A program made the translations under genes and the position numbers. The notes beneath the pieces were generated by a model. That model saw only the letters and a list, made by a program, of their open reading frames with translations, ran no database searches and was not told the DNA's origin. Positions 6,923 through 14,681 of a DNA stretch of 42,561 nt are shown here, one piece after another. Origin of the DNA: Oscillospiraceae bacterium (GTDB lineage: Bacteria; Bacillota; Clostridia; Oscillospirales; Oscillospiraceae); contig JAFSZH010000034.1 in the NCBI GenBank assembly GCA_017455685.1, forward strand, positions 1-42,561, given 5' to 3'. Numbering within the stretch: the stretch's first letter is position 1; every line of letters begins with the position of its first letter.

Positions 6923-7573
6923 ATGGGCAGAAAAATACTGATCCTGGCGCTGTGCGCCGGGCTTCTCACAACGTCCGGCTGCCGCTCCCGGGCGGAGAAA
7001 AACCGGCCGGAGGCCACTGCCGCGCCGGTGGTCACCGCCGCCCCCACCGCCGTGCCCACCGTCTCGCCCACGCCGTCCCCCACGCCGGTGCCGACCCCGG
7101 CCCCCACCCCCGAGCCTGCGTGGATCAGACTGGACGATGCGGAGAACTACACCCTGTTCACCGGCGCCTCCGAGGGGGCAAAGGCCCTGCGGGCGTATCT
7201 GACGGGAGAGTGCGGCGAGGTGATCTCCGCCTTCGTGCCGGAGCATCTCAACGAGCCCATGTTCACCCTGCTCTTCACTCCCGCCGGGAGCGGGGAGATC
7301 CCCCCGGCAACCGAGGACGCCCGGCTGATCCGCATGGCCACGGACGAGCGGATGCTCCAGAGCGGTCTGCTGGGGGAGCTGCTGCCCGCCTTCGAGAGCC
7401 GTTACGGCTACCGGGTGGAGATCTACACCGGCGATCCGGCCGCGGCCCAGTCCTGGGCGGGCGCCGGGGCGGCGGATCTGGCCCTCATCACCGAGAGCGT
7501 CGCTTACGGCATGAGCCGGCAGGGCTTTGTCGCCATCACGGCTTTCGCCTCCACGCAATACGATATCCCCTGA
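6923..7573 (+). CDS. Putative lipoprotein with partial TupA-like binding domain
   Basis: A 216-residue exported protein. Residues 1-19 form a lipoprotein-like signal (hydrophobic run then TTSGC, a slightly poor lipobox because the -3 residue is Thr). A Thr/Pro/Val linker of about 35 residues with TP repeats follows, typical of a spacer holding a domain away from the membrane. The C-terminal half (about 130-216) resembles the first lobe of TupA-like oxyanion-binding proteins: RMATDERMLQSGLLGELLPAFES, then YRVEIYTGD and AADLALITES. The rest of a normal TupA (about 150 residues) is absent and no continuation is seen in other frames. Function unknown. AAAGGGA at 6909 supports the ATG at 6923. The DUF308 gene follows 34 bases on. 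Confidence 0.7.
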   Translation: MGRKILILALCAGLLTTSGCRSRAEKNRPEATAAPVVTAAPTAVPTVSPTPSPTPVPTPAPTPEPAWIRLDDAENYTLFTGASEGAKALRAYLTGECGEVISAFVPEHLNEPMFTLLFTPAGSGEIPPATEDARLIRMATDERMLQSGLLGELLPAFESRYGYRVEIYTGDPAAAQSWAGAGAADLALITESVAYGMSRQGFVAITAFASTQYDIP

Positions 7574-7607
7574 TCGAAAACGTTGTCTGCCGAAGGAGGA
7601 AAGAGAA

Positions 7608-8375
7608 ATGAAACGCTTTTTCAGAAACTTCCGCTTTGCCATGCTGGGCGTCAGTATCCTGTGCATCGCTCTGGGCCTGGCCGTGCTGCTCTGGCCCGAA
7701 AACGCCATGAAGATGCTCTGCTACGGCTTCGGCGGCGTGCTGATCCTCTCGGGACTGCTGCAGGTGGTCTCCTACGTGGTCGGGGAGCGGAACACGCTGC
7801 TGCAGAAGATGATGCTCGTCTCCGGCGTGGTCGCCGCGGTGGCGGGGGTCTGGGTGATCCTGATGCGGCCCGACGGAGTGCAGAAGCTGACGCTGATCGT
7901 CATGGGCGTGCTGCTGCTGTACCACGGCGCCATGGACGTGAAATACGGCTTTGACGTAAAGAGCGCCCAGGGCAGGACCTGGGGCGCGGTGCTGTTTTTC
8001 GGCATCGCCACCTGCGCCATCGGCGTGCTGCTGCTGGTCAACCCCTTTGCCGAGCCCCAGACGCTGTTCATGACCGCCGGACTTGGCTTCCTCTTTGACG
8101 GCGCCACCGACCTGTTCACCGTGTTCTCCGTGGCCGGCGCCAAGGCCCGCTACGAGCGGCTTTCCGGCAGCGAGCCGGTGATCGAGCTGGAGCCCGGCCA
8201 GACGGTCCATGAGCTGCCTGTCGAGGGCGGCGGCGCCGCGGCGGAGCATGCCGCCGCGGGCGGGACGGACGATGCGCCTGCCGAGGAGGCCGGGGAGTTC
8301 GGAGAGACCGGCGCGGAGACCGGTATGCCCGCGGAGATCGGCGACGCGGACGGCGACGGCGACGGCGACGACTGA
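7608..8375 (+). CDS. HdeD/DUF308 family membrane protein
   Basis: A 255-residue integral membrane protein. Six hydrophobic segments lie in residues about 10-180, arranged as the three two-helix repeats of the HdeD/DUF308 family (for example GVSILCIALGLAVLLWP and GVLLLYHGAMDVKYGF). The last 75 residues are a soluble, acidic, Ala/Gly/Glu-rich tail that ends in a run of GD repeats. HdeD is linked to acid resistance in E. coli; in Clostridia no role is established. AAGGAGG at 7593-7599 fixes the start at ATG 7608. The tail's low complexity, with GACGGC repeats in the DNA, suggests rapid length variation. A good terminator follows. Confidence 0.8.
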   Translation: MKRFFRNFRFAMLGVSILCIALGLAVLLWPENAMKMLCYGFGGVLILSGLLQVVSYVVGERNTLLQKMMLVSGVVAAVAGVWVILMRPDGVQKLTLIVMGVLLLYHGAMDVKYGFDVKSAQGRTWGAVLFFGIATCAIGVLLLVNPFAEPQTLFMTAGLGFLFDGATDLFTVFSVAGAKARYERLSGSEPVIELEPGQTVHELPVEGGGAAAEHAAAGGTDDAPAEEAGEFGETGAETGMPAEIGDADGDGDGDD

Positions 8376-8392
8376 ACCAAAATGCTTTTTTG

Positions 8393-8423
8393 CGGCCCTT
8401 CCTTTTCGGGAAGGGCCGTTTTT
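8393..8423 (+). terminator. Intrinsic terminator after DUF308 gene
   Basis: A 10-bp stem (CGGCCCTTCC with GGAAGGGCCG), loop TTTTCG, then TTTTT. Confidence 0.88.
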
Positions 8424-8457
8424 CACGCCTGCTCGGCGGCTTTTTTTCACGCGGGAC

Positions 8458-8486
8458 TTGAACACGGGTGGAAAATACGGTAAAAT
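8458..8486 (+). promoter_or_regulatory. Promoter of the LTD-VTC-DUF4956 operon
   Basis: TTGAAC at 8458-8463 and TAAAAT at 8481-8486 with a 17-base spacer. GTGAGGA near 8504 is the ribosome binding site for the ATG at 8517. Confidence 0.75.
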
Positions 8487-8516
8487 ATATGTCCGAAATC
8501 AAAGTGAGGACGAGCT

Positions 8517-9962
8517 ATGCCCATTTCAAGGAAAAAATATATATTGGTGCTTCTGGCCTCTGCGGGCGTTTTCGCCCTGGTGCTGGTGCTGGCGCTGGCC
8601 ATGTCCGGCGGCGCGGGCAGCGACAGCGTGGCCGCCGGGGAGCATCCCCTGCGCATCAGCGAGTATATGGCCAACAACACCGCCTACCCCAACGCCGACG
8701 GCGTGGTCTGCGACTGGATCGAGATCGAGAACACCTCGGACCGGGACTTCAACGTGTCCGGCTACCGGCTCTCGGACGACGTCACCCGGGCCCGCTTCGC
8801 CTTTCCCGTGGGGACGGTGATCCCCGCCGGGGGACGGGCGGTGGTCTGGTGCACCCTGGAAAAGTCCGGCGGCATGTACGCCCCCTTCTCCCTGAAATCC
8901 CGGGGTGGGGAGACCCTGCTGCTGATGAACAGCGCCAACACCGTGCTGGACCAGATCATAACGCTGCACTCCAGGCGCAACTATTCCATCGTCCGGCTGG
9001 AGAACGGCGACTTCACCGTTTCCGCGGAGCCCACGCCCGGCTACCCCAACACGGCGGAGGGCTTCGCCGCGTTCCTGGCTGCCGACGGGGAGAGCGCCTC
9101 TCCCGTCCGGCTCAATGAGATCATGGCCGCGGGAAAGCTCTGCACCGACCCGGACGGCGCTCCCGCCGACTGGATCGAGGTGATCAATCTGGGCGCCGAA
9201 ACAGTGGACCTGGGAGGAATGGGACTTTCCGACAAGGAGCGGGAGAGCCGTTACGTCTTCCCTGCGGGGACGCTGCTGGCCCCCGGCGAGACCGGAGTGG
9301 TCTGGTGCGTGGGGGAGGACGCCGTCCGGGAGGATCAGGCCGCCTTCCGCATCTCCAAGCTGGGGACGGAGACGATCTTTCTGCTGGACGAGCGGGGGAC
9401 CGCTCTGGATCGGGTGCAGCTGCCCTATCTGAAGGACGACACCTCCTACGCCCGCCGGAGCGGGACCTGGACGGTCACCACCAACGCCACGCCCGGCTAT
9501 ACCAACGATGAGGAAGGCTACGCCCAGTGGGTGCGCTCCATGGGCTACGGGGACGTGCGCGTGGAGATCACGGAGCTCTGCCCGAAAAACGTCGGCGGTC
9601 TCACCGACGCGGACGGGGACGCCTGCGACTGGATCGAGCTGCGCAACGCCGGTACGGACACGGTATCGCTGGAGGGCTGGTATCTCTCCGACAGCCCGGA
9701 AAAGCTGGCCCGCTGGAAGCTGGGGGACGTTTCCCTGGCGCCGGGACAGGTGCTGGTGGTGTTCGCCTCCGGGAAGAACCGCAGCGCCGGGGAGCAGCAC
9801 ACGGATTTCGCCCTGTCCGCCGGGGAGACCGTAACGCTCATGACACCGGTGGGCACCATCGCCGACCAGGCGGAGTGCCCGGCGGTGGGGGAGGACCACG
9901 CCTGGGCCCGGCAGCCGGACGGCTCCTGGGCCGAGACCGACGCGCCCACCCCGGGAAGATAA
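8517..9962 (+). CDS. Membrane-anchored protein with three lamin-tail domains
   Basis: A 481-residue exported protein. Residues 1-30 are a basic start and one hydrophobic segment (signal or anchor). Three lamin-tail domains (LTD) follow at about 40-180, 190-330 and 340-481. Each has the pattern [RI]-[SNT]-E-[YIL] start, then DWIEIEN / DWIEVIN / DWIELRN, a YRLSD / MGLSD / WYLSD strand, and a FP(V/A)GT.(I/L).(A/P)G turn. The first two end with TPGYPN / TPGYTN and the third with TPG. LTDs are immunoglobulin-like folds common in secreted bacterial proteins that bind surfaces or DNA. In many clostridial relatives such repeats precede a CotH kinase domain; here the protein stops after the third LTD. 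It leads an operon with a VTC polymerase and DUF4956. Confidence 0.85.
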   Translation: MPISRKKYILVLLASAGVFALVLVLALAMSGGAGSDSVAAGEHPLRISEYMANNTAYPNADGVVCDWIEIENTSDRDFNVSGYRLSDDVTRARFAFPVGTVIPAGGRAVVWCTLEKSGGMYAPFSLKSRGGETLLLMNSANTVLDQIITLHSRRNYSIVRLENGDFTVSAEPTPGYPNTAEGFAAFLAADGESASPVRLNEIMAAGKLCTDPDGAPADWIEVINLGAETVDLGGMGLSDKERESRYVFPAGTLLAPGETGVVWCVGEDAVREDQAAFRISKLGTETIFLLDERGTALDRVQLPYLKDDTSYARRSGTWTVTTNATPGYTNDEEGYAQWVRSMGYGDVRVEITELCPKNVGGLTDADGDACDWIELRNAGTDTVSLEGWYLSDSPEKLARWKLGDVSLAPGQVLVVFASGKNRSAGEQHTDFALSAGETVTLMTPVGTIADQAECPAVGEDHAWARQPDGSWAETDAPTPGR

Positions 9963-9972
9963 GGAGCTGGCT

Positions 9973-10653
9973 ATGGACAGAACGGTCAACCGACATGAGA
10001 TCAAGTATTCCGTCAGCGTCTTCCAGGCGGAGCTGTTGAAACGGCGGCTGGGGGCTCTGCTCCGGCCGGACAGCCACGCCGGGGAGGACGGGGGATACTT
10101 CATCCGCAGCGTCTACTTTGACGACCCGGATTTTACCGCCTACCATGAAAAACTGGCGGGCGTGAAGGAGCGGACCAAATACCGGATCCGCTTTTACAAC
10201 AACGACCCCTCCGTGATCTATCTGGAAAAGAAGACCAAGGACGGGGATATGACCGGCAAGGATTCCGTCCGGCTCACCTGGGCGGGGGCTCAGGCCCTGC
10301 TGAAGGGGGACGACCGCCTCCGCACCCAGGACGGACTGCTGGGAGAGCTGGGCCGACTGCGCCAGGGCGTGTGGCGGCCGGTGGTGATCGTGGACTACGA
10401 CCGCTTCGCCTTCACGTACCCGGACGGCAACGTGCGCGTCACCGTCGACATGAACGTGCGCACCTGCCCCTATCGGACGGATATTTTCACCCCGGACCTG
10501 CTGACGGTGCCCGTGCTGGACGACGGGGAGGCCGTGCTGGAGGTCAAGTACGACGCCTTTCTCCCCGCCCCGGTCCGGGCCCTGCTGGAGGGAGTTCCCA
10601 AGCAGCGCACCGCCGTTTCCAAGTACACCAAATGCCTGAGCATTATAGAATAG
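9973..10653 (+). CDS. VTC-domain polyphosphate polymerase
   Basis: A 226-residue soluble protein of the VTC family, whose yeast member Vtc4 makes polyphosphate from ATP in a triphosphate-tunnel fold. Tunnel-lining motifs are visible: HEIKY near residue 8, the RSVYFDD strand near 41, KYRIRFYN (Arg pair) near 62, YLEKKTK near 77, a VDYDRFAF arginine near 140, DMNVR near 157 and VLEVKYD near 191. The length fits the bacterial single-domain type. AAGGAG at 9961-9966 supports the ATG at 9973. The LTD gene ends 10 bases upstream and the DUF4956 gene starts 13 bases downstream. Polymerase activity at the membrane, with DUF4956 as partner, is likely but inferred from context. Confidence 0.88.
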   Translation: MDRTVNRHEIKYSVSVFQAELLKRRLGALLRPDSHAGEDGGYFIRSVYFDDPDFTAYHEKLAGVKERTKYRIRFYNNDPSVIYLEKKTKDGDMTGKDSVRLTWAGAQALLKGDDRLRTQDGLLGELGRLRQGVWRPVVIVDYDRFAFTYPDGNVRVTVDMNVRTCPYRTDIFTPDLLTVPVLDDGEAVLEVKYDAFLPAPVRALLEGVPKQRTAVSKYTKCLSIIE

Positions 10654-10666
10654 TGAGGACAAGAAA

Positions 10667-11338
10667 ATGAGTATTGCCGACGTGATCAAAAACAAATTCG
10701 TGGAGGAGTTCACCGCCATCTCGGTGCCCAACCTCCTCATCACCATGTGCCTGAGCTTTCTGCTGGGCCTGTTCGTGCTGGTGGTGTACCGTCTGACCTA
10801 TAACGGCCCCTCCTTCAGCAAGAGCTTCGCCCTGTCGCTGGTGATGCTCTCCATGGTCACCGCTCTGGCCATTCTGACGGTGCGGTCCAACGTGGTGCTG
10901 TCCCTGGGCATGGTGGGCGCGCTGTCCATCGTCCGGTTCCGCACCGCCATCAAGGATCCCATGGACACGGTGTTCATGTTCTGGAGCATCGTGGCGGGCA
11001 TCATCACCGGCGCGGGCTACGTCACCGTGGCCATCTTGGCCACGCTGCTGCTGGGCGTGCTGTTCCTGGTCATCAATCTGGTCACCGGGAAGATGCACGG
11101 AAGCGCCTATCTGGTGGTGCTGCGCTATACCGACGAGGCGGAGGGTCTGATCCGCTCCCGGCTGAACAACCTGGGTAAGTACAAGCTGAAAAGCCGCAGC
11201 ATGAACCTGAAAACCACCGAGCTGGTCATCGAGACCAAGCTCTCCAAAAAGGAGATGGACATGCTCTCCGCCCTGCTGGACAACGACGGCGTGCAGGACG
11301 TGAACATCATCTCCTACAACGGCTCCACGCTGCTCTGA
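10667..11338 (+). CDS. DUF4956 membrane protein
   Basis: A 223-residue protein of the DUF4956 family. Four hydrophobic segments lie at about residues 20-45, 55-75, 80-90 and 100-140 (LLITMCLSFLLGLFVLVVY and SLVMLSMVTALAILTV among them). The conserved GMVGALSIVRFRTAIKDP loop lies near residue 83. The C-terminal 75 residues are soluble, with an alpha-beta pattern ending in VQDVNIISYNGSTLL that could be an ACT-like ligand or oligomerisation domain. From general knowledge, DUF4956 genes often sit beside VTC-domain and CotH genes, so it is probably the membrane part of a polyphosphate or phosphotransfer system. Function is not established. Confidence 0.87.
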   Translation: MSIADVIKNKFVEEFTAISVPNLLITMCLSFLLGLFVLVVYRLTYNGPSFSKSFALSLVMLSMVTALAILTVRSNVVLSLGMVGALSIVRFRTAIKDPMDTVFMFWSIVAGIITGAGYVTVAILATLLLGVLFLVINLVTGKMHGSAYLVVLRYTDEAEGLIRSRLNNLGKYKLKSRSMNLKTTELVIETKLSKKEMDMLSALLDNDGVQDVNIISYNGSTLL

Positions 11339-11356
11339 AAATAAGGAGAGATCGAT

Positions 11357-11611
11357 ATGGCTTATCATTACAACACCCGGGGCACCTGCTCCCGGGAGAT
11401 CCACTTTGACATCCGGGACGGCAAGGTCCGGGACGTGCAGTTCGTCAACGGCTGCAGCGGCAACACACAGGGCGTAGCCGCCCTGGTGGAGGGGATGGAC
11501 GTACAGGAGGTCATTGCCCGGCTCAAGGGCATCAAGTGCGGCTTCAAGCCTACCTCCTGTCCCGACCAGCTGGCCACCGCGCTGGAACAGGCGCTGGCAA
11601 AGCAGGCGTGA
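11357..11611 (+). CDS. TSCPD domain protein (TIGR03905 family)
   Basis: An 84-residue protein that is a stand-alone TSCPD domain: GTCSREIHFDI near the start, VQFVNGCSGNTQGVAALVEGM in the middle, and the name-giving TSCPDQLA near residue 70. The four cysteines (in GTCS, NGCSG, IKCGF and TSCPD) could bind a metal. TSCPD domains also occur at the C-terminus of some ribonucleotide reductases, but the role of the free form is unknown. AAGGAG at 11343 supports the start. It is last in the LTD-VTC-DUF4956 operon by spacing (18 bases) and ends at a strong bidirectional terminator. Confidence 0.87.
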   Translation: MAYHYNTRGTCSREIHFDIRDGKVRDVQFVNGCSGNTQGVAALVEGMDVQEVIARLKGIKCGFKPTSCPDQLATALEQALAKQA

Positions 11612-11620
11612 GATCCGCGT

Positions 11621-11667
11621 AAAAAAGAGAGCTGCGATCCGGAGGGATCGCAGCTCTCTTTTTTTAT
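11621..11667. terminator. Bidirectional intrinsic terminator
   Basis: A stem of GAGAGCTGCGATCC with its complement around a GGAG loop. It has six A on the left and seven T on the right, so it serves both the plus-strand operon and the minus-strand gene ending at 11664. Confidence 0.93.
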
Positions 11668-12515
11668 TCATTCGTCCGTTTGTCCGGGCCGGCCCGCCGG
11701 TTTTCCCGGGGGAAGCCCTTGTCTTTCGGCAGGGGGATGCGGCTGAGCAGGTCCAGTCCCGTGATCTGCTTGATCAGCCACAGGAAGAACAGCAGACACA
11801 GAATCGGGATCAGACAGGACGTGGCGATCAGCACCGCCAGCGCCTCCACGAACCGGCGCAGGATGCCGGAGGCCTTCTCCGCCAGCCGCTCGGCGGCGTC
11901 CGTCAGGAAGTTGGACTTGAAGAGGCCCGTGCCCTTATCCTCCTCGGCGTCCGTCAGGGCGGTGGCCTCGTCGGTGAGGGACTCGGCGGAGGAGATCGTG
12001 GTGTTGATGGACGATTTATAGGTGTCGTAGATGAAATCGGAGATCCCGATGCTGCCGGGGATCAGGAAGAACAGCGCCAGCGACACCGCCAGCAGCTTCA
12101 GAATGAACCGGAACCAGTTGTTCTGAAGGGAGAACCGCTTATTCAGCCATACGAATCCGATGCCCAGCAGACAGCACAGGGGGATCATGTACTTAAGAAC
12201 GCCCACGCCGATGATGCTCAGCAGGTATTTTTCCGAGTACAGCACGCAGAGGATCAGCAGAAAATACTCGGTCAGATCCGCCAGCTTGTTGGCGATGGGG
12301 GTGGCAATATCCTGGGGCAGGGCGGAGAGCGCCGCGGAGGCCAGGGTGGAGGTGGCCGTGAGCTTCAGCACGGTCTCGGTCTTGTCGTCGATGGACTGGA
12401 TGGTCCTGGCCTGGAGGTGAGGATCGGACGCCCGCTCCTTCGCCGCCAGAACGGACAGGCCGAGGACCGCCACCAGAATGAGCGTGATAATGATTTTCCA
12501 CTTGCGTGACAGCAT
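11664..12515 (-). CDS. Uncharacterised multi-span membrane protein
   Basis: A 283-residue membrane protein I cannot place in a named family. Residues 5-25 are hydrophobic (signal or first span). A soluble stretch (about 26-82) is rich in Thr, Ser and Ala, with QSIDDKTETVLKLTATSTLASAALSALPQD. Hydrophobic spans then lie near 83-100, 103-122 and 135-155. An external or cytosolic loop of about 60 residues follows, and a last span near 227-250 precedes a basic, Pro-rich tail. GGAGGAG supports the ATG at 12515. It lies 15 bases after a DUF4230 gene and probably forms a two-gene unit with it. The pairing suggests a membrane complex of unknown role. Confidence 0.8.
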   Translation of the reverse strand: MLSRKWKIIITLILVAVLGLSVLAAKERASDPHLQARTIQSIDDKTETVLKLTATSTLASAALSALPQDIATPIANKLADLTEYFLLILCVLYSEKYLLSIIGVGVLKYMIPLCCLLGIGFVWLNKRFSLQNNWFRFILKLLAVSLALFFLIPGSIGISDFIYDTYKSSINTTISSAESLTDEATALTDAEEDKGTGLFKSNFLTDAAERLAEKASGILRRFVEALAVLIATSCLIPILCLLFFLWLIKQITGLDLLSRIPLPKDKGFPRENRRAGPDKRTNE

Positions 12516-12530
12516 TTTTCTCCTCCTCTC

Positions 12531-13253
12531 TCAGCTTTGGGAGACGATCCGGACGGTGTATTCCCCGGGTCCCAGCAGGGACAGGATGAAATTTCTCACC
12601 ACGGTCCGGGCGTTCTCGTCGGCCTTTTCCAGCAGGCCCCGCTCCACGGCCTTGTCGCTGGCGGTGTTCTCCAACTGGGTCAGGGCGTTGTTGTAGTCCT
12701 CCACGGTGATCCGGGTGCCCAGACCCTTCTTCTCGTCGTAGAGCCGGAAGCTCTCGGGGTCGATGTCCACGTGAAGGATCTTCGCGGCGGGAAGCGTCAC
12801 CAGGATCTCCTTCGTCCCGTCGTTCTTTTCCACGGTGACCCCGGTAAAGTCGATGCCCGCGGTGACCACGCCGTCATAGCTTGCCAGGAAGCTGGACTCG
12901 GTCAGCGGCAGAGCGCTGTTGATCTGGAACAGCCGCAGGTCCATTTTCAGCTCCAGCATGGTGGAGTGGCTGATGACCTCGGTGAAATAGTATTCCTCCG
13001 TAGCCAGCTCGCCCAGGTCCCGGAGCCCGTCCCGGATCATGACGGCGGTGAAAACCTTTTCCACCTCCACGATCCGTTCCACTTCCTTTTCCTGGATGAC
13101 GACCTCCGGCGTAGGGAGCGGCGTGGCCTCCGGCGCTTCGGCGCGGGAGCTTTTGCCGCCGCCGACGATCCGGATGAATATGCAGAGGATGGCCACGGCA
13201 AGCGCCAGCACGATGACGTAAAACCAGAGGTCTTTTTTGATCTTTGTCTTCAT
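12531..13253 (-). CDS. DUF4230 domain protein
   Basis: A 240-residue membrane-anchored protein. A single hydrophobic segment lies at about residues 9-30, followed by a Pro/Glu-rich linker that includes a short heptad-like EKEVERIVEVEKVF. The DUF4230 domain (about 65-235) shows LRDLGELATEEYYFTEVISHS, a YDGVVTAGIDFTGV strand pair and VTLPAAKILHVDIDPESFRLYDEKKG, the family core. The fold recalls band-7-like surface proteins, but function is unknown. GGAGGG stands before the ATG at 13253. The following gene encodes a multi-span protein 15 bases on, so the two are likely co-expressed. No convincing promoter was found in the 120 bases upstream, which hold the rodA terminator. Confidence 0.85.
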   Translation of the reverse strand: MKTKIKKDLWFYVIVLALAVAILCIFIRIVGGGKSSRAEAPEATPLPTPEVVIQEKEVERIVEVEKVFTAVMIRDGLRDLGELATEEYYFTEVISHSTMLELKMDLRLFQINSALPLTESSFLASYDGVVTAGIDFTGVTVEKNDGTKEILVTLPAAKILHVDIDPESFRLYDEKKGLGTRITVEDYNNALTQLENTASDKAVERGLLEKADENARTVVRNFILSLLGPGEYTVRIVSQS

Positions 13254-13327
13254 CTTTATCCCTCCGAAGCATGGTATGTCGAGGTGTCGTCTGTGTCGTC
13301 ACGCCCGGGTTCCCGGAGCGGGTACGT

Positions 13328-13366
13328 GAAAAGCGGGGACGCTCCGAGCCGGAACGGTCCCCGCTT
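13328..13366 (-). terminator. Terminator after the rodA-like gene
   Basis: On the minus strand AAGCGGGGAC pairs with GTCCCCGCTT around a 16-base partly paired loop, followed by CTTTTC. It ends the rodA-like transcript before the DUF4230 gene. Confidence 0.75.
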
Positions 13367-13377
13367 TGCCGCATGCG

Positions 13378-14538
13378 TCAGTATCGGTGGAATTGCTGTG
13401 GGATGGGCCGGTATTTGGCCCCCGATACAAGTCCCACGGCGGCAAAGGACGCCATCAGCGAGGAGCCCCCGTAGCTGAAGAAGGGGAGCGTGATGCCGAT
13501 GACCGGGGTGATGCCCATATTCATGCCGGTATTGACCAGCATCTGGAAGAACAGACTGGCCGCCACGCCCATGCACACCAGCATGCTCATGGTGTTGTTG
13601 GAGCGAAGCCCCACGTAGACGCAGCGGAAAATGACGATGGAAAGCAGCAGCATGATCAGCAGACAGGCGATCATGCCCAGCTCCTCGCCGGCCACGGCGA
13701 AAATGAAGTCCGTGTGCTTGCCGGTGAGGGCGTTGGTCTGGGTCTGCACGCCCTTGCCGTAGCCCACGCCGGTGAACTGACCGGAGGCCAGGGCCAGGCG
13801 GCTGCGGATGGTCTGCCAGCGGATGCCGTAGCCCTCCGGGTCCACCGCCGGGTTGTAGGGGGCCATCATCCGGTCCCGCTGGTACTGCTTGAGCACGTTG
13901 TTCCACAGAAACGGGATGGCCAGCGCCACGGCGGAGCCGCCCAGCAGGAACCAGTAGAACTTGATCCCGGCCATGACCATCATGACCACGAAGATGGCCG
14001 CGAACACCACCGCGCTGCCCAGGTCCGAGGAGGTGAACATGATCAGCACGAACACGTAGCCGAAGTGGATCACCAGCTGGGCCATACTGAAGATGGAGTT
14101 GATGTCCCGGTATTCCTTCAGATAGGTCATGTGCTTGGCCATCAGCACGATGAAGACCACCTTAGCGATCTCCGAGGGCTGGATGCCGATGCCGAAGAAG
14201 CGGATCCACGCGGAGTTGCCGGTGTCGCCCTCCACACCGAAGGGGATCAGCAGCAGCATGATGAAGGTCTCAAAGATCAGCAGCAGGACCCAACGGTCGG
14301 CGATGATGTCCACGTCGATGACCGTCATCACGTAGTACATGAACAGACCCAGGAAGAAGGAGAAGATCTGTACCGGGAGATAGGTCCGGCCGGGCAGGGC
14401 CTTGGTGGCGCTGGCGATGAGGATCATGCCGAAAATGGAGCAGAAGCAGCATACGGCCAGCAGGAACATATCCGCCCGCTTGGTGAAGTCCGAGGTCCGG
14501 TCCCATATATATCGTAGCATTTCGCGGAGTTCTTTCAA
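13378..14538 (-). CDS. rodA: RodA/FtsW/SpoVE family peptidoglycan polymerase
   Basis: A 386-residue SEDS glycosyltransferase that polymerises lipid II into glycan strands at the outer membrane face, working with a class B penicillin-binding protein. About ten membrane spans are visible. Family marks are SAWIRFFGIGIQPSEIAKVVFI near residue 130 (after the conserved W), SSDLGSAVVF near 190 (the catalytic Asp region), the long loop with SRLALASGQFTGVGYGKG near 258-275, HTDFIFAVAGEELG near 287 and PFFSYGGSSL near 360. The start is TTG at 14538, with AAAGGA 9 bases upstream; ATG 14520 lacks a ribosome binding site. It is a single-gene unit with its own extended -10 promoter. RodA fits better than FtsW or SpoVE, but this cannot be settled here. 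Confidence 0.87.
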   Translation of the reverse strand: MKELREMLRYIWDRTSDFTKRADMFLLAVCCFCSIFGMILIASATKALPGRTYLPVQIFSFFLGLFMYYVMTVIDVDIIADRWVLLLIFETFIMLLLIPFGVEGDTGNSAWIRFFGIGIQPSEIAKVVFIVLMAKHMTYLKEYRDINSIFSMAQLVIHFGYVFVLIMFTSSDLGSAVVFAAIFVVMMVMAGIKFYWFLLGGSAVALAIPFLWNNVLKQYQRDRMMAPYNPAVDPEGYGIRWQTIRSRLALASGQFTGVGYGKGVQTQTNALTGKHTDFIFAVAGEELGMIACLLIMLLLSIVIFRCVYVGLRSNNTMSMLVCMGVAASLFFQMLVNTGMNMGITPVIGITLPFFSYGGSSLMASFAAVGLVSGAKYRPIPQQFHRY

Positions 14539-14573
14539 TTTGACGCATCCTTTGCGATAATTTTACAAATCGC

Positions 14574-14602
14574 ATTGTACCACAAACTTTCCGCCAACGC
14601 AA
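14574..14602 (-). promoter_or_regulatory. Promoter of the rodA-like gene
   Basis: On the minus strand TTGCGT and TACAAT are 17 bases apart, with TG one base before the -10 box (extended -10). Confidence 0.65.
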
Positions 14603-14621
14603 CATGCACTCAAAAAGATGC

Positions 14622-14650
14622 TTTACTCAATGGGGTCAAGGGTGTATAAT
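14622..14650 (+). promoter_or_regulatory. Promoter of tsaE-tsaB-upp
   Basis: TTTACT at 14622-14627 and TATAAT at 14645-14650 with a 17-base spacer, 31 bases before the tsaE start. Confidence 0.75.
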
Positions 14651-14681
14651 TTTGTTTTAGAAAATCACTGGAGAGACTGGT

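Noticed and set aside
8341-8375. GACGGC repeats at the end of the DUF308 gene as a regulatory repeat
   Set aside because: They are coding, low-complexity Gly-Asp codons at the end of an acidic tail.
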